This document shows, one piece after another, positions 27,812-39,499 of a stretch of 64,000 nucleotides of DNA; position 1 is the first letter of the stretch, and the number at the start of each line of letters is the position of its first letter. A model generated the notes under the pieces. That model was not told the origin of the DNA. It saw only the letters and a list, made by a program, of their open reading frames with translations, and searched no databases. The stretch spans positions 4,454,001-4,518,000 of the forward strand of contig NZ_JAEKEL010000001.1 in assembly GCF_016651105.1 (NCBI RefSeq), written 5' to 3'. The position numbers and the translations under genes were made by a program. This stretch comes from Pseudomonas sp. TH15. GTDB taxonomy: Bacteria; Pseudomonadota; Gammaproteobacteria; Pseudomonadales; Pseudomonadaceae.

Positions 27812-29608
27812 ATGCCGTTACGGACCCTTGAGACCTGGCCCCACGGCGCAATCATGCTGGACGCAGAACACACGCGTTTTGCCTTGTGGGCGCCAGATGC
27901 GTTTTACGTCAGTGTCGAACTGGAAAACGGGCAATCCTTGCCGCTGCTGCCCCAGGCCGACGGCTGGTTCGTGATCAAGACCCGCTGCCCGGCCGGCACG
28001 CGTTACCGCTACAACATCGATGGCGAACTGGAGGTGCCCGACCCGGCCTCCCGCGCCCAGGCCGGGGACCTCGACCGCCACAGCGTGGTGGTCGATCCCC
28101 TCGCCTACCACTGGCAACACGCCGCCTGGCAAGGTCGGCCGTGGAATGAAGCGGTGATCTATGAACTGCACGTCGGAGCCCTCGGCGGTTTCAGTGAAGT
28201 CGAGCAACACCTGACGCGCCTTGTCGAACTGGGCATCACCGCGATCGAACTGATGCCACTGGCGCAATTCCCCGGTGAGCGCAATTGGGGCTACGACGGG
28301 GTTCTGCCCTACGCGCCCCAAGCCTCCTACGGCTCCCCCGAACAACTCAAACACCTGATCGACACGGCCCACGGCCATGGCCTGGCAGTGATTCTCGACG
28401 TGGTCTACAACCACTTCGGCCCCGACGGCAATTACCTGCATCGCTACGCCAAGGGCTTTTTCCGCGAGGACAAACACACCCCATGGGGCGCGGCCATCGA
28501 CTTCCGCCGCCGCGAGGTGCGGGACTTCTTCATTGATAACGCGCTGATGTGGTTGTTGGAGTACCGCTTCGACGGATTGCGCCTGGACGCGGTGCACGCC
28601 ATCGAAGACCCGGACTTTCTGCAAGAACTGGCGCAACGGGTACGCCATCAGACCGACCCGCGCCGGCATGTGTGGCTGACCGTGGAAAACGAACACAACC
28701 AGGCCAGCCTGCTGGAGCAAGGTTTCGATGCGCAGTGGAACGACGACGGCCACAACGCCCTGCACGTTCTGCTGACCGGCGAAACCGACGCCTATTACGC
28801 CGACTATGCTCAAAACCCTACCGAGCAACTGGCGCGTTGCCTGAGCCAGGGTTTCGTGTTCCAGGGCCACATCACCCGCCACGGAACGCCGCGCGGTGAG
28901 CCCAGCGGCCACTTGCCGCCGAGCGCGTTTGTGCTGTTTCTGCAAAACCACGACCAGATCGGCAATCGCGCCTTTGGCGAACGGTTGCATCAACTGGCGC
29001 ATCCCGAGGCGTTGAAAGCCGCCACCGCGTTGCTGCTGTTGTCGCCGATGATTCCGCTGATGTTCATGGGGGACGAGTTCGCCGCCGAGCAGCCCTTCCT
29101 GTTTTTCACCAGCCACCACGGCGAACTGGCCGAATTGGTGCGCGAAGGTCGACGCAACGAGTTCGCCGCATTCAGCGCCTTCAAAGATCCTGTCAAACGC
29201 GCACAGATCCCCGACCCGAATGCGCCACAGACCTTCGAAGCGTCGCAGCCCAGGCACGCTGGCGACCCGGCGCAGCAGGCGATGCACGACCTTTACCGGC
29301 AATTGCTGCAACTGCGTCATCGGCACATCTCGCCGCACTTGCCCGGCGCTCAAGCCCTGGGCGCCGAGGTGCTGGCCGAAGGTGCGGTGACGGCGCGCTG
29401 GCGACTGGGCAACGGCAGTCTGCTGCGCATCGACCTGAACCTCAGCGCAGCGCCTGTGGTCCACCTATCACAGGCCGATGCTTTGCTGCTGTTCGAACAC
29501 CCACCCGCGTCCGACCTGTTGCACCAGAGCAATCTCGCACCGTATAGCGCCCTAGTCAGCCTCACGGCCGCAACCCCTTTGCTACCCCCGGATGGAGAGC
29601 GCCTATGA
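27812..29608 (+). CDS. treZ: Malto-oligosyltrehalose trehalohydrolase TreZ
   Basis: 598 aa from the ATG at 27812, with GAGG upstream; the longer frame reads back into glgA. An N-terminal CBM48-like sandwich (FALWAPDAFYVSV) precedes a GH13 barrel. The barrel has VYELHVGALGGFSEVEQHL, VVYNHFGPDGNYL, nucleophile region GLRLDAVHAI, acid/base region WLTVENEHN and FLQNHDQIGNR. It releases trehalose from the maltooligosyl-trehalose made by TreY. It overlaps malQ by 4 bp. Confidence 0.94.
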   Translation: MPLRTLETWPHGAIMLDAEHTRFALWAPDAFYVSVELENGQSLPLLPQADGWFVIKTRCPAGTRYRYNIDGELEVPDPASRAQAGDLDRHSVVVDPLAYHWQHAAWQGRPWNEAVIYELHVGALGGFSEVEQHLTRLVELGITAIELMPLAQFPGERNWGYDGVLPYAPQASYGSPEQLKHLIDTAHGHGLAVILDVVYNHFGPDGNYLHRYAKGFFREDKHTPWGAAIDFRRREVRDFFIDNALMWLLEYRFDGLRLDAVHAIEDPDFLQELAQRVRHQTDPRRHVWLTVENEHNQASLLEQGFDAQWNDDGHNALHVLLTGETDAYYADYAQNPTEQLARCLSQGFVFQGHITRHGTPRGEPSGHLPPSAFVLFLQNHDQIGNRAFGERLHQLAHPEALKAATALLLLSPMIPLMFMGDEFAAEQPFLFFTSHHGELAELVREGRRNEFAAFSAFKDPVKRAQIPDPNAPQTFEASQPRHAGDPAQQAMHDLYRQLLQLRHRHISPHLPGAQALGAEVLAEGAVTARWRLGNGSLLRIDLNLSAAPVVHLSQADALLLFEHPPASDLLHQSNLAPYSALVSLTAATPLLPPDGERL

Positions 29609-31683
29609 GCGATGCGCAATTGGAAATACTGGCCAGCCGTGCTGGCCTGGCAGTCGACTGGATCGACGCCAACGGCCGTCCGCAAAAAGTCGCCCCTGCG
29701 GTGCTGCGCTCGGTACTGACCGGGCTCGGTCATCCGGCCGGCAGCGCCCAGGAAATCGACGCCAGCCTGCTGCAATTGCAGCAGGTGCAACAGACCCGTT
29801 TCCTGCCGCCGCTGATCACCGCCGACATCGGCGCTGGCCTCGACCTGAGCCGCTATTTCGAACCTGAAACGCCGTGCGAAATCCATCTCGAAGACGGTTC
29901 GCGCCTGCACCTGAAACTCGATGCCGAAGCGATCCTGCCGGGCTTGATCCCGGTTGGCTATCAACACGTCAGCATCGACGGACAATCCTTCACCCTGGCC
30001 GTGGCCCCCGAGCGCTGCTACAGCGTCGGCGATGCAGTCGACAGCCCGATCCCGCGCACCTGGGGCCTGAGCGTGCAGTTGTATTCGTTGCGCCGCACCG
30101 GCGATGGCGGCTTCGGCGATACCCAAGCCCTTGAAGACCTGGCCCGTGTCGCCGGTGAACGCGGTGCCGAGGCATTGGCCATCAGCCCGATGCACGCGAT
30201 GTTCAGCAGCGACACCCATCGTTACAGCCCGTATTCACCGTCCAGCCGTTTATTCCTCAACAGCCTCTACGCCGCACCGGGAGCGATCCTCGGTGAACGC
30301 GCCTTGCGCGATGCGATTGACGCCACCGGGTTGGCCGAACAACTGCAACACCTGGAAGCCCTGCCCCTGATCGACTGGCCGGTCGCTGCCGAAGTCAAAC
30401 ATCAGCTGTTGCAAGCGCTCTACGAAGGGTTCGTCCAGGGCGAACATCCGCTGCACGAAGACTTCAGCAGCTTCCGCCATGCCGGCGGCGAAGCCCTGGA
30501 AAACCATTGCCGTTTCGAAGCCATTCAAGAGGCCCGCGCCGCCCGCGGTGAAGACCTGGACTGGCGCCACTGGCCCGAACAATGGCAAGACCCGCGCAGC
30601 GCCGCCCTCGCCGACTTCGCCGAGGAAAACTCCGGACGCATCGGCTTCTTCGCCTTCTGCCAATGGCTGATCGACCGCTGCCTGGCGCGGGCCCAAACCG
30701 CAGCTGTCAGCGCGGGCATGGGCATCGGGCTGGTGGCTGACTTGGCGGTTGGCGCCGACGGCGGTGGTAGCCAGGCCTGGAGCCGTCAGGACGAACTGCT
30801 CGCGTCGCTGACCGTGGGTGCACCGCCGGACATCCTCAACCGTTCCGGCCAGGGCTGGGGGATTTCCGCGTTTTCCCCGGAAGGCTTGGTACGCAACGGC
30901 TTTCGCGCATTCATCGAAATGCTGCGCGCCAATTTCGCCCACGCCGGAGGTCTGCGGATCGACCACGTGATGGGCCTGCAACGATTGTGGGTGATCCCAA
31001 ACGATGCGCCGCCCGCCGACGGCGCTTATCTGTATTACCCGGTGGACGACTTGCTGCGTTTGCTGACCCTCGAATCCCATCGGCATCAGGCGATTGTCCT
31101 CGGCGAAGACCTCGGCACGGTGGCCGACGGCCTGCGGGAAAAACTCATCGCCCGCGCGATCCTCGGCATGCGCGTGTTGCTGTTTGAACAAGACAACACC
31201 CATTTCAAACCGATCCTCGACTGGCCGGACAACGCCCTCGCGACCACCAGCACTCACGATTTGCCAACGATCAACGGCTGGTGGCACGGCCGTGACATCG
31301 ACTGGAATGCGCGGCTGGGGTTTGTCGACGCCAATGGCGAAATCGAATGGCGTCACCACCGGCAACGCGAGCGTGAAGGCCTGCGCAGCGCCTTGAGTCA
31401 GGATCCGCAGAATTTTCGCGAGGAGTCCCACGAAGCCGATCAAGTGGTCGATGCCAGCGTGCGGTTCCTCGGTCATACCCGCGCGCCTCTGGTATTGCTG
31501 CCGCTGGAGGATGCGCTGGGCATCAATGAACAGGCCAATCTGCCGGGCACCATCGACACCCACCCGAACTGGTCGCGGCGATTGCCCGGCACCAGCGAAG
31601 CACTGCTCGACGGCGTCGATGCGGCGCGACGCCTAGAGTTGCTGGCCTGTGCACGTCTCCAGGCTGCCGAGCGTGACCAATGA
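29605..31683 (+). CDS. malQ: 4-alpha-glucanotransferase MalQ
   Basis: 692 aa GH77 enzyme. An N-terminal domain of about 140 residues precedes the barrel (WGLSVQLYSLRRTGDGGFGD). Conserved segments are ALAISPMHAMFSSD, GLRIDHVMGLQRLW (nucleophile Asp), VLGEDLGTVADGLRE (acid/base Glu) and TSTHDLPTINGWW. It disproportionates maltodextrins in the cytosol, regenerating chains long enough for TreY or GlgA. It is coupled at both ends by ATGA overlaps, with treZ upstream and treY downstream. Confidence 0.94.
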   Translation: MSDAQLEILASRAGLAVDWIDANGRPQKVAPAVLRSVLTGLGHPAGSAQEIDASLLQLQQVQQTRFLPPLITADIGAGLDLSRYFEPETPCEIHLEDGSRLHLKLDAEAILPGLIPVGYQHVSIDGQSFTLAVAPERCYSVGDAVDSPIPRTWGLSVQLYSLRRTGDGGFGDTQALEDLARVAGERGAEALAISPMHAMFSSDTHRYSPYSPSSRLFLNSLYAAPGAILGERALRDAIDATGLAEQLQHLEALPLIDWPVAAEVKHQLLQALYEGFVQGEHPLHEDFSSFRHAGGEALENHCRFEAIQEARAARGEDLDWRHWPEQWQDPRSAALADFAEENSGRIGFFAFCQWLIDRCLARAQTAAVSAGMGIGLVADLAVGADGGGSQAWSRQDELLASLTVGAPPDILNRSGQGWGISAFSPEGLVRNGFRAFIEMLRANFAHAGGLRIDHVMGLQRLWVIPNDAPPADGAYLYYPVDDLLRLLTLESHRHQAIVLGEDLGTVADGLREKLIARAILGMRVLLFEQDNTHFKPILDWPDNALATTSTHDLPTINGWWHGRDIDWNARLGFVDANGEIEWRHHRQREREGLRSALSQDPQNFREESHEADQVVDASVRFLGHTRAPLVLLPLEDALGINEQANLPGTIDTHPNWSRRLPGTSEALLDGVDAARRLELLACARLQAAERDQ

Positions 31684-34388
31684 ATCAAACGCTTATTCAG
31701 CCCCTGCGCGCGACTTTGCGCCTGCAATTTCATAAAGACTTTACCCTCGAAGACGCGGTGCCGCTGGTGCCGTACTTCGCCAGTCTCGGCATCAGCCACA
31801 TTTATGCCTCGCCGCTGCTGGCGGCCCGAGCCGGCTCAATGCACGGTTATGACGTGGTCGACCCGACACAAGTGAACCCGGAACTTGGCGGCGAAGCGGC
31901 GCTACGGCACTTGGTCAGCACCCTGCGCGAACACAACATGGGGCTGATCCTCGACATCGTTTCCAACCACATGGCTGTTGGTGGCAGTGACAATCCATGG
32001 TGGCTGGACCTGCTGGAATGGGGACGGTTGAGTCCCTACGGTGAGTTCTTCGACATTCAGTGGCACTCGCCGGACCCGTTGATGGAGGGCCAATTGCTGC
32101 TGCCGTTTCTCGGCAGCGATTACGGCGTGGCGTTACAGGAAGGCACGCTGAAACTGCATTTCGATGCGCAAAAAGGCAGCTTCCACGTCGAGCATTACGA
32201 CCACCACTTCCCGATCTGCCCGAGCGATTACGCTGAGTTGCTCACGTCCGACGAAGCGCTGAAACCCTTGGCCGATCGCTTCGGCGCGCTCAGCTACCAG
32301 ACCGATGCCCATTCGCTGGCGATTCCTTTGAAGGAAGAGCTGCGGCAAGTGGCGAGTGATCCGCACATCCTCGAAGCGATTCAAACCAGCCTCACTCACT
32401 ACGACTCCACAACCGAAGAAGGCTTCCACAAGCTGCACCAATTGCTCGAACGGCAAAGCTATCGTCTGGCCAGTTGGCGCACGGCGGCGGATGACATCAA
32501 CTGGCGGCGCTTTTTCGATGTCAACGAACTCGGCGGTTTGCGCGTCGAGCGCCCGGCAGTGTTCGAAGCCACCCACGCGAAAATCTTCGAGCTGATTGCC
32601 GAAGGCCTGGTGGACGGTTTGCGCATCGACCACATCGACGGCCTCGCCGACCCACGGGGTTATTGCCGCAAACTGCGTCGTCGGGTCGACAGTCTGTCAC
32701 CGCAACGGCACTTGCCGATCTACGTCGAGAAGATCCTCGGCGAAGGCGAAACCCTGCACCGCGACTGGTCGGTGGATGGCACCACCGGTTATGAATTCAT
32801 GAACCAGTTGTCGCTGCTGCAACATGATCCGGCAGGTGCCGAAACCTTGGGTGAACTGTGGAGCCGCCACAGCGAACGGCCCGCCGAGTTCATCCAGGAA
32901 GCGCGATTGGCGCGGCAGCAGATCCTCAACGGTTCGCTGGCCGGGGATTTCGAAAGCGTCGCCCAGGCCTTGCTGCAAGTGGCCCGGGATGACCTGATGA
33001 CCCGCGACCTGACCCTCGGCGCGATCCGGCGGGCGTTGCAGGAATTGATCGTGCACTTCCCGGTGTACCGAACCTATATCAGTCCTCGTGGACGCTGCGC
33101 TGAAGACGATGTGTTTTTTCAACAGGCCATGGACGGTGCGCGCCAGACCCTGGGTGAGGCCGACTGGCCGGTTCTCGATTGCCTGGCCGGCTGGCTCGGC
33201 GGCGAGCCCTGGCGCAAACGCCCGGTGGGTCGTCAACGCAAGATCCTCAAACACGCTTGCGTGCGCTTTCAGCAACTGACGTCGCCGGCCGCAGCAAAGG
33301 CTGTGGAAGACACCGCGCTGTATCGTTCGGCGGTGCTGCTGTCGCGCAATGACGTCGGCTACAACACTGAACAATTCAGTGCGCCGGTCAGCGACTTCCA
33401 TGCCGTCAATCAGCAGCGTCTGGCCGAGTTCCCCGACAACCTGTTGACCACCGCTACCCACGATCACAAACGCGGCGAAGACACCCGCGCACGCCTCGCC
33501 ATACTCAGCGAGCGCAGTCACTGGTACGCCGAGCAGATCGAATTGTGGCGCGCCCTCGCCCGCCCGGTGCGCAGTGACGATCAAGTGCCGTCGTCGGGCG
33601 ATGAATTGATTTTGTATCAGGCATTGCTTGGCAGCTGGCCGCTGGAGTTGCACGAAGGCGATCAGGCCGGGTTTGCCGACTACGCCAAACGCATCTGGCA
33701 ATGGCAACAGAAAGCGCTGCGCGAAGCCAAGCTGCAAAGCAGTTGGAGCGCGCCGAACGATGCCTACGAAGACGCCGCCAAAGCTTTCACCGAAAGACTG
33801 CTCACCGGTGATGAAGGCGAACTGCTGCGCGCGGCGCTGGGCAAGACGGTCAACAGCATCGCCGCGCCGGGCGCGTTGAATGGTTTGGCGCAAACCTTGC
33901 TGCGCATGACAGTGCCAGGGGTGCCGGACCTCTATCAGGGCGACGACTTTTGGGACTTTACCCTGGTCGATCCGGACAACCGCCGGCCGGTGGATTACGT
34001 CAGTCGTCAGCAGTCTCTGCAAGTGCCACTGGACTTGCCCGAGCTGTTGGCGAACTGGCGCGACGGGCGCATCAAGCAACGCTTGATCGCCGGTACGTTG
34101 AACCTGCGCGCCGAGCATGCCGAGCTGTTTCGGCGTGGCTCGTACCAGGCCCTGGAGGTGCTGGGCAGTCAAGCGCACAACGTGCTCGCGTTTGCCCGCG
34201 AGTACGAGGGGAAACAGGCCATCGTGATCGTGCCGATCCGTTGCGCGACGTTGCTGGAAAATAGTGCTGTATCTCAGGTGGATGCGCTGCGCTGGGGCGA
34301 TACGCGGGTCAAATTACCGTTCGCCGCCCCGGGCGAAAACCTGAAGGGACTTTTTCGAGCGGCGCAGTCACAAAAAACAGGGAGCTGA
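31680..34388 (+). CDS. treY: Malto-oligosyltrehalose synthase TreY
   Basis: 902 aa GH13 enzyme. Diagnostic segments are ISHIYASPLLAARAGSMHGY, LDIVSNHMAVGG, DGLRIDHIDGLADPRGY, IYVEKILGEGETL, TTATHDHKRGEDTRAR and VPDLYQGDDFWDFTLVDPDN. It isomerises the reducing-end bond of maltodextrins to the alpha,alpha-1,1 trehalose bond, which TreZ then cleaves. The start overlaps the malQ stop by 4 bp. The next gene is 83 bp downstream. Confidence 0.95.
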   Translation: MNQTLIQPLRATLRLQFHKDFTLEDAVPLVPYFASLGISHIYASPLLAARAGSMHGYDVVDPTQVNPELGGEAALRHLVSTLREHNMGLILDIVSNHMAVGGSDNPWWLDLLEWGRLSPYGEFFDIQWHSPDPLMEGQLLLPFLGSDYGVALQEGTLKLHFDAQKGSFHVEHYDHHFPICPSDYAELLTSDEALKPLADRFGALSYQTDAHSLAIPLKEELRQVASDPHILEAIQTSLTHYDSTTEEGFHKLHQLLERQSYRLASWRTAADDINWRRFFDVNELGGLRVERPAVFEATHAKIFELIAEGLVDGLRIDHIDGLADPRGYCRKLRRRVDSLSPQRHLPIYVEKILGEGETLHRDWSVDGTTGYEFMNQLSLLQHDPAGAETLGELWSRHSERPAEFIQEARLARQQILNGSLAGDFESVAQALLQVARDDLMTRDLTLGAIRRALQELIVHFPVYRTYISPRGRCAEDDVFFQQAMDGARQTLGEADWPVLDCLAGWLGGEPWRKRPVGRQRKILKHACVRFQQLTSPAAAKAVEDTALYRSAVLLSRNDVGYNTEQFSAPVSDFHAVNQQRLAEFPDNLLTTATHDHKRGEDTRARLAILSERSHWYAEQIELWRALARPVRSDDQVPSSGDELILYQALLGSWPLELHEGDQAGFADYAKRIWQWQQKALREAKLQSSWSAPNDAYEDAAKAFTERLLTGDEGELLRAALGKTVNSIAAPGALNGLAQTLLRMTVPGVPDLYQGDDFWDFTLVDPDNRRPVDYVSRQQSLQVPLDLPELLANWRDGRIKQRLIAGTLNLRAEHAELFRRGSYQALEVLGSQAHNVLAFAREYEGKQAIVIVPIRCATLLENSAVSQVDALRWGDTRVKLPFAAPGENLKGLFRAAQSQKTGS

Positions 34389-34471
34389 ACATCAGCGCCG
34401 CGCTGGGGGATTTCCCGGTCAATCTCTTTATCCAAACTATCCACACTTGAGTTCAGTTCAGGAGCATTGCG

Positions 34472-34786
34472 ATGAGTACCGACGATAAACGCATCCGCGA
34501 GTTCGCCTATCAAATCTGGGAATCGGAAGGCAAGCCCGTTGGCGAGGAAAGCCGCCATTGGGAGATGGCACGCAAACTGGCCGAAGCTGAAGCCCTGGCG
34601 CCCAAGAAAGCCCCGAAAGCGGCGGGCAGCAAAACCGCTGGCAAGACTGCTGAGGTCAAGGCACCTGCTGCCAAACCGAAAGCGCCGGCCAAGGCCAAGC
34701 CTTCCAGCGCCGCCAAGGTGATTCCACCCGGCGAAAAACCCGCCGAGAAAAAGCCACGAGCGCCGCGCAAGCCTTCGGCGATCTGA
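34472..34786 (+). CDS. DUF2934 domain protein with Lys/Ala/Pro-rich tail
   Basis: 104 aa. The N-terminal 40 residues match DUF2934 (IREFAYQIWESEGKPVGEE, then HWEMARKLAEAEA). The remaining 60 residues are a low-complexity basic KAPAKAKP-type tail, histone-H1-like in composition. A GGAG site precedes the ATG. DUF2934 proteins are often found with trehalose/glycogen genes. The role is unknown. Confidence 0.85.
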   Translation: MSTDDKRIREFAYQIWESEGKPVGEESRHWEMARKLAEAEALAPKKAPKAAGSKTAGKTAEVKAPAAKPKAPAKAKPSSAAKVIPPGEKPAEKKPRAPRKPSAI

Positions 34787-34882
34787 CGCTTAACCCGACG
34801 ATTGAATTGAACTGAATGACCGTGTGGCGGGCTTGCTCGCCACCGAGGGCCAACTCGCCCTCAAGAAACACACAAATCCCTT

Positions 34883-34942
34883 GTGGGAGCGGGCTTTTGC
34901 GGTAAGGGGATTTATCCACTCACCGCAAAAGCCCGCTCCCAC
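34883..34942. repeat. Perfect inverted repeat (REP-like) upstream of glgX
   Basis: Twenty-base arms (GTGGGAGCGGGCTTTTGCGG and its exact complement) around a 20-base spacer, 47 bp before the glgX start. It could serve as a terminator or attenuator between the DUF2934 gene and glgX. Confidence 0.85.
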
Positions 34943-34988
34943 AGGGATCAGTGTCAACGAACTATCCCCGTTTTTTGCAGGAGCATCT

Positions 34989-37148
<2,160 letters not shown>

Positions 37149-37149
37149 A

Positions 37150-38148
37150 ATGGACTTGGTACATTATCTCGCCCGTCGGCCGCCGGATTATCCCGACGCC
37201 GCGGCCCTCGGCCATTGCCTGCGGGCGCTGGTCGAGGCCGGGCTGGATCGCTTGCCGTTACCCGGCAGCGGTCTGACGCTCGCGCGGTTGCAACGGCTGG
37301 CCGATGTCGGCGGGCATGATCTGGGGTTGTGCAAACTCTACGAGGGGCATACCGACGCACTGGCGATCATCGAGCAACTCGGCGGTACGCCGACGCCCGG
37401 CAGCACTTGGGGCATGTGGGCAGCAGAACCGCCGCAAGCGCGGGTCAAAGTCAGCTCAAACGGGCACATGGTCGAACTCAACGGGCGCAAGGCGTGGTGT
37501 TCGGGCGCTGCCGTCCTCAGCCATGCGCTACTCACCGCATGGGACGCCGACGGCCAACAGCAACTGGTCGCCGTCGCGCTTGACCAGCCCGGCGTGACCG
37601 TCACCGAGCAAGGCTGGGCGGCGGTCGGTATGGCGGCCACCGGCAGTGTTGAAGTGCTCTTCGACGGCGCCGAAGGTCAGGCCATCGGCAGCCCCGGCGA
37701 CTATCTGCAACGGCCGGGCTTCTGGCAGGGTGGCGTCGGCATTGCGGCATGCTGGTATGGCGCCACACGGCAAATTGCCGAATCCTTGCGCCAGCACTGC
37801 GCGCAACGTGAAGAACCGCATGCCCTCGCTCACCTCGGTGCGGTCGACAGTGCCTTGCAGGCCGCCGCCGACGTGCTGCGCTTCAGCGCCTTGCACATCG
37901 ATGCCCACCCCGAAGACAACGCGCAACTGCTGGCCCGTCGCGCCCGCGCTGTGGTCGAACAGACTGCCGAACAGGTGATTCGCGAAGTCGGCCGTGCGCT
38001 GGGCGCCGGGCCTTATTGCAAGGATCGGCACTTCGCGCGACTGATCGCCGACCTGCCGGTGTTCCTGCGCCAAAGCCACGCCGAACGCGATCTCGCTGCC
38101 CTTGGCAGCCTGGTTGCCGGCCAATCCAGCGAGGTCTGGTCACTATGA
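37150..38148 (+). CDS. Acyl-CoA dehydrogenase-like protein
   Basis: 332 aa, shorter than typical acyl-CoA dehydrogenases (about 380). Visible ACAD-like segments are GHDLGLCKLYEGHTDALAII, TWGMWAAEPP, a middle beta domain (VKVSSNGHMVELNGRKAWCSGA) and a C-terminal helical part (GAVDSALQAAADVLRF, VVEQTAEQVIREVGRALGAGPYC). It is probably a flavoprotein that oxidises an unusual acyl or amine substrate. I cannot locate the catalytic Glu with confidence. It is coupled to glgX (1-bp gap) and to the PIG-L gene (ATGA overlap). Confidence 0.75.
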   Translation: MDLVHYLARRPPDYPDAAALGHCLRALVEAGLDRLPLPGSGLTLARLQRLADVGGHDLGLCKLYEGHTDALAIIEQLGGTPTPGSTWGMWAAEPPQARVKVSSNGHMVELNGRKAWCSGAAVLSHALLTAWDADGQQQLVAVALDQPGVTVTEQGWAAVGMAATGSVEVLFDGAEGQAIGSPGDYLQRPGFWQGGVGIAACWYGATRQIAESLRQHCAQREEPHALAHLGAVDSALQAAADVLRFSALHIDAHPEDNAQLLARRARAVVEQTAEQVIREVGRALGAGPYCKDRHFARLIADLPVFLRQSHAERDLAALGSLVAGQSSEVWSL

Positions 38149-38903
38149 GAGCCAATCCAATCGTCGGCCAGGGCACCTCGCTGCAACAGTGGCAAGCCTC
38201 GCGGCATCTGGCAGAACTGCCCAGCATCGACATTCTCAGTCTGGTGCCCCCAGGCGCGCGGGCGGTGATTGTCGCCCCGCACCCGGACGATGAAGTGCTC
38301 GGCTGCGGCGGCCTGTTGCAAGTGCTCGCAGCCGCTGGCCGGCCCCTGCAATTGATTTCGGTCACCGACGGCAGCGCCAGTCATCCAGGCTCGGCACGCT
38401 GGCCGGTACAGCGCCTGAGCGTGGTGCGCCCGCAGGAGTCCGCCGAAGCCCTGCGTCGTCTCGGCCTGCCAATGCATCGTTTGAAGTGGCTGCGCGGTGG
38501 TTTCACCGACAGCCAGGTGGCGGCACAAGAGGCGCAATTGTGCGAGTTCATCGAACGCCATCTGCGTCCCCAAGATGTGCTTTTTGCCACTTGGAGTGAG
38601 GACGGCCATTGCGACCACGAGGCCGTCGGCCGTGCCAGCGCTGAAGCTGCGCGGCGCGTGGGCGCGAGCTTCCATGAGTTGCCGGTGTGGACGTGGCACT
38701 GGGCAACGCCCGAAGACGCGCTGGTGCCTTGGCAACGGGCGCGCAAAATTCTCCTGTCACCCGAGCAAATTGCGCGCAAACGCCATGCAGTGCATGCCTT
38801 CGCCAGCCAATTGGAGGGTGATCCCGACGCCGGTCTGACGCCAGTGCTGGCGCCCTATGTGCTGGATCGCCTGCTGCAGCCCTTCGAGGTGGTGTTTCTA
38901 TGA
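38145..38903 (+). CDS. PIG-L family deacetylase
   Basis: 252 aa LmbE-like Zn hydrolase. The N-terminal motif is VAPHPDDEVLGCGG, in which His and the second Asp bind zinc and the first Asp is the expected general base. The second site is EDGHCDHEAVGRAS, with the third zinc-ligand His. Relatives remove N-acetyl groups from GlcNAc-containing conjugates (MshB, BshB, PIG-L). It sits in a four-gene run with ATGA overlaps: ACAD-like, this gene, methyltransferase, glycosyltransferase. The substrate may therefore be a glycosylated small molecule made by the cassette. Confidence 0.88.
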   Translation: MRANPIVGQGTSLQQWQASRHLAELPSIDILSLVPPGARAVIVAPHPDDEVLGCGGLLQVLAAAGRPLQLISVTDGSASHPGSARWPVQRLSVVRPQESAEALRRLGLPMHRLKWLRGGFTDSQVAAQEAQLCEFIERHLRPQDVLFATWSEDGHCDHEAVGRASAEAARRVGASFHELPVWTWHWATPEDALVPWQRARKILLSPEQIARKRHAVHAFASQLEGDPDAGLTPVLAPYVLDRLLQPFEVVFL

Positions 38904-39499
38904 GTGTCGAAGATCGCTATTTCGAAGGCCTGTTCGCCGGCAACGACGACCCTTGGGCCTTCCGCGAGCGCTGGTACGAGCAACGCAAACGCGCGATCAC
39001 CCTCGCCGCCCTGCCCCGACCGCGTTATCGCGCAATTTTTGAACCGGGCTGCGCCAATGGCGAACTGAGCGCTGAACTGGCGAGCCGTTGCGACCGTTTG
39101 CTGTGTTGCGATACGGCCGCTGCCGCCGTGCGGCTGGCGAAAACCCGTTTGAGCCATTTTGACCACGCCGAAGTGCGGCAAAATCGCTTGCCGAGCGACT
39201 GGCCGGAGGAAAAATTCGACCTGATTGTATTTAGCGAAATCGGCTACTACCTGGATAGCAAAGATCTGACAGCCGTTATCCGTCACATCAGCAATTCCCT
39301 GACGGCTGACGGCCAACTGCTTGCCTGCCACTGGCGCCCGCCCATCGACGGCTGCCCGCTGAACGCCCGCCAGGTCCATGACCTGCTCCACGAACACTTG
39401 CACTTGCCGCGCCTGGTCCTGCACCAGGAAGCGGATTTCCTGCTCGAACTGTGGAGCCGCGAACCGCGCTCCGTGGCGGCTCTGGAGGGCTTGCGATGA
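38900..39499 (+). CDS. NodS-like class I SAM-dependent methyltransferase
   Basis: 199 aa. SAM-binding motif I is IFEPGCANGELSAELA, the acidic loop is LLCCDTAAAAVRLAKTRL and motif IV is FDLIVFSEIGYYL. The N-terminus (EDRYFEGLFAGNDDPWAFRERWYEQRK) matches the NodS/nodulation methyltransferase pattern. NodS N-methylates deacetylated chitooligosaccharides. Here it lies between a deacetylase and a glycosyltransferase, so N- or O-methylation of an amino sugar is a reasonable inference, not a demonstration. Confidence 0.85.
   Translation: MSVEDRYFEGLFAGNDDPWAFRERWYEQRKRAITLAALPRPRYRAIFEPGCANGELSAELASRCDRLLCCDTAAAAVRLAKTRLSHFDHAEVRQNRLPSDWPEEKFDLIVFSEIGYYLDSKDLTAVIRHISNSLTADGQLLACHWRPPIDGCPLNARQVHDLLHEHLHLPRLVLHQEADFLLELWSREPRSVAALEGLR

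Noticed and set aside
34824..34988. N-terminal extension of GlgX
   Set aside because: The frame is open, but it crosses a perfect inverted repeat; AGGAG and a family-like N-terminus begin at 34989.
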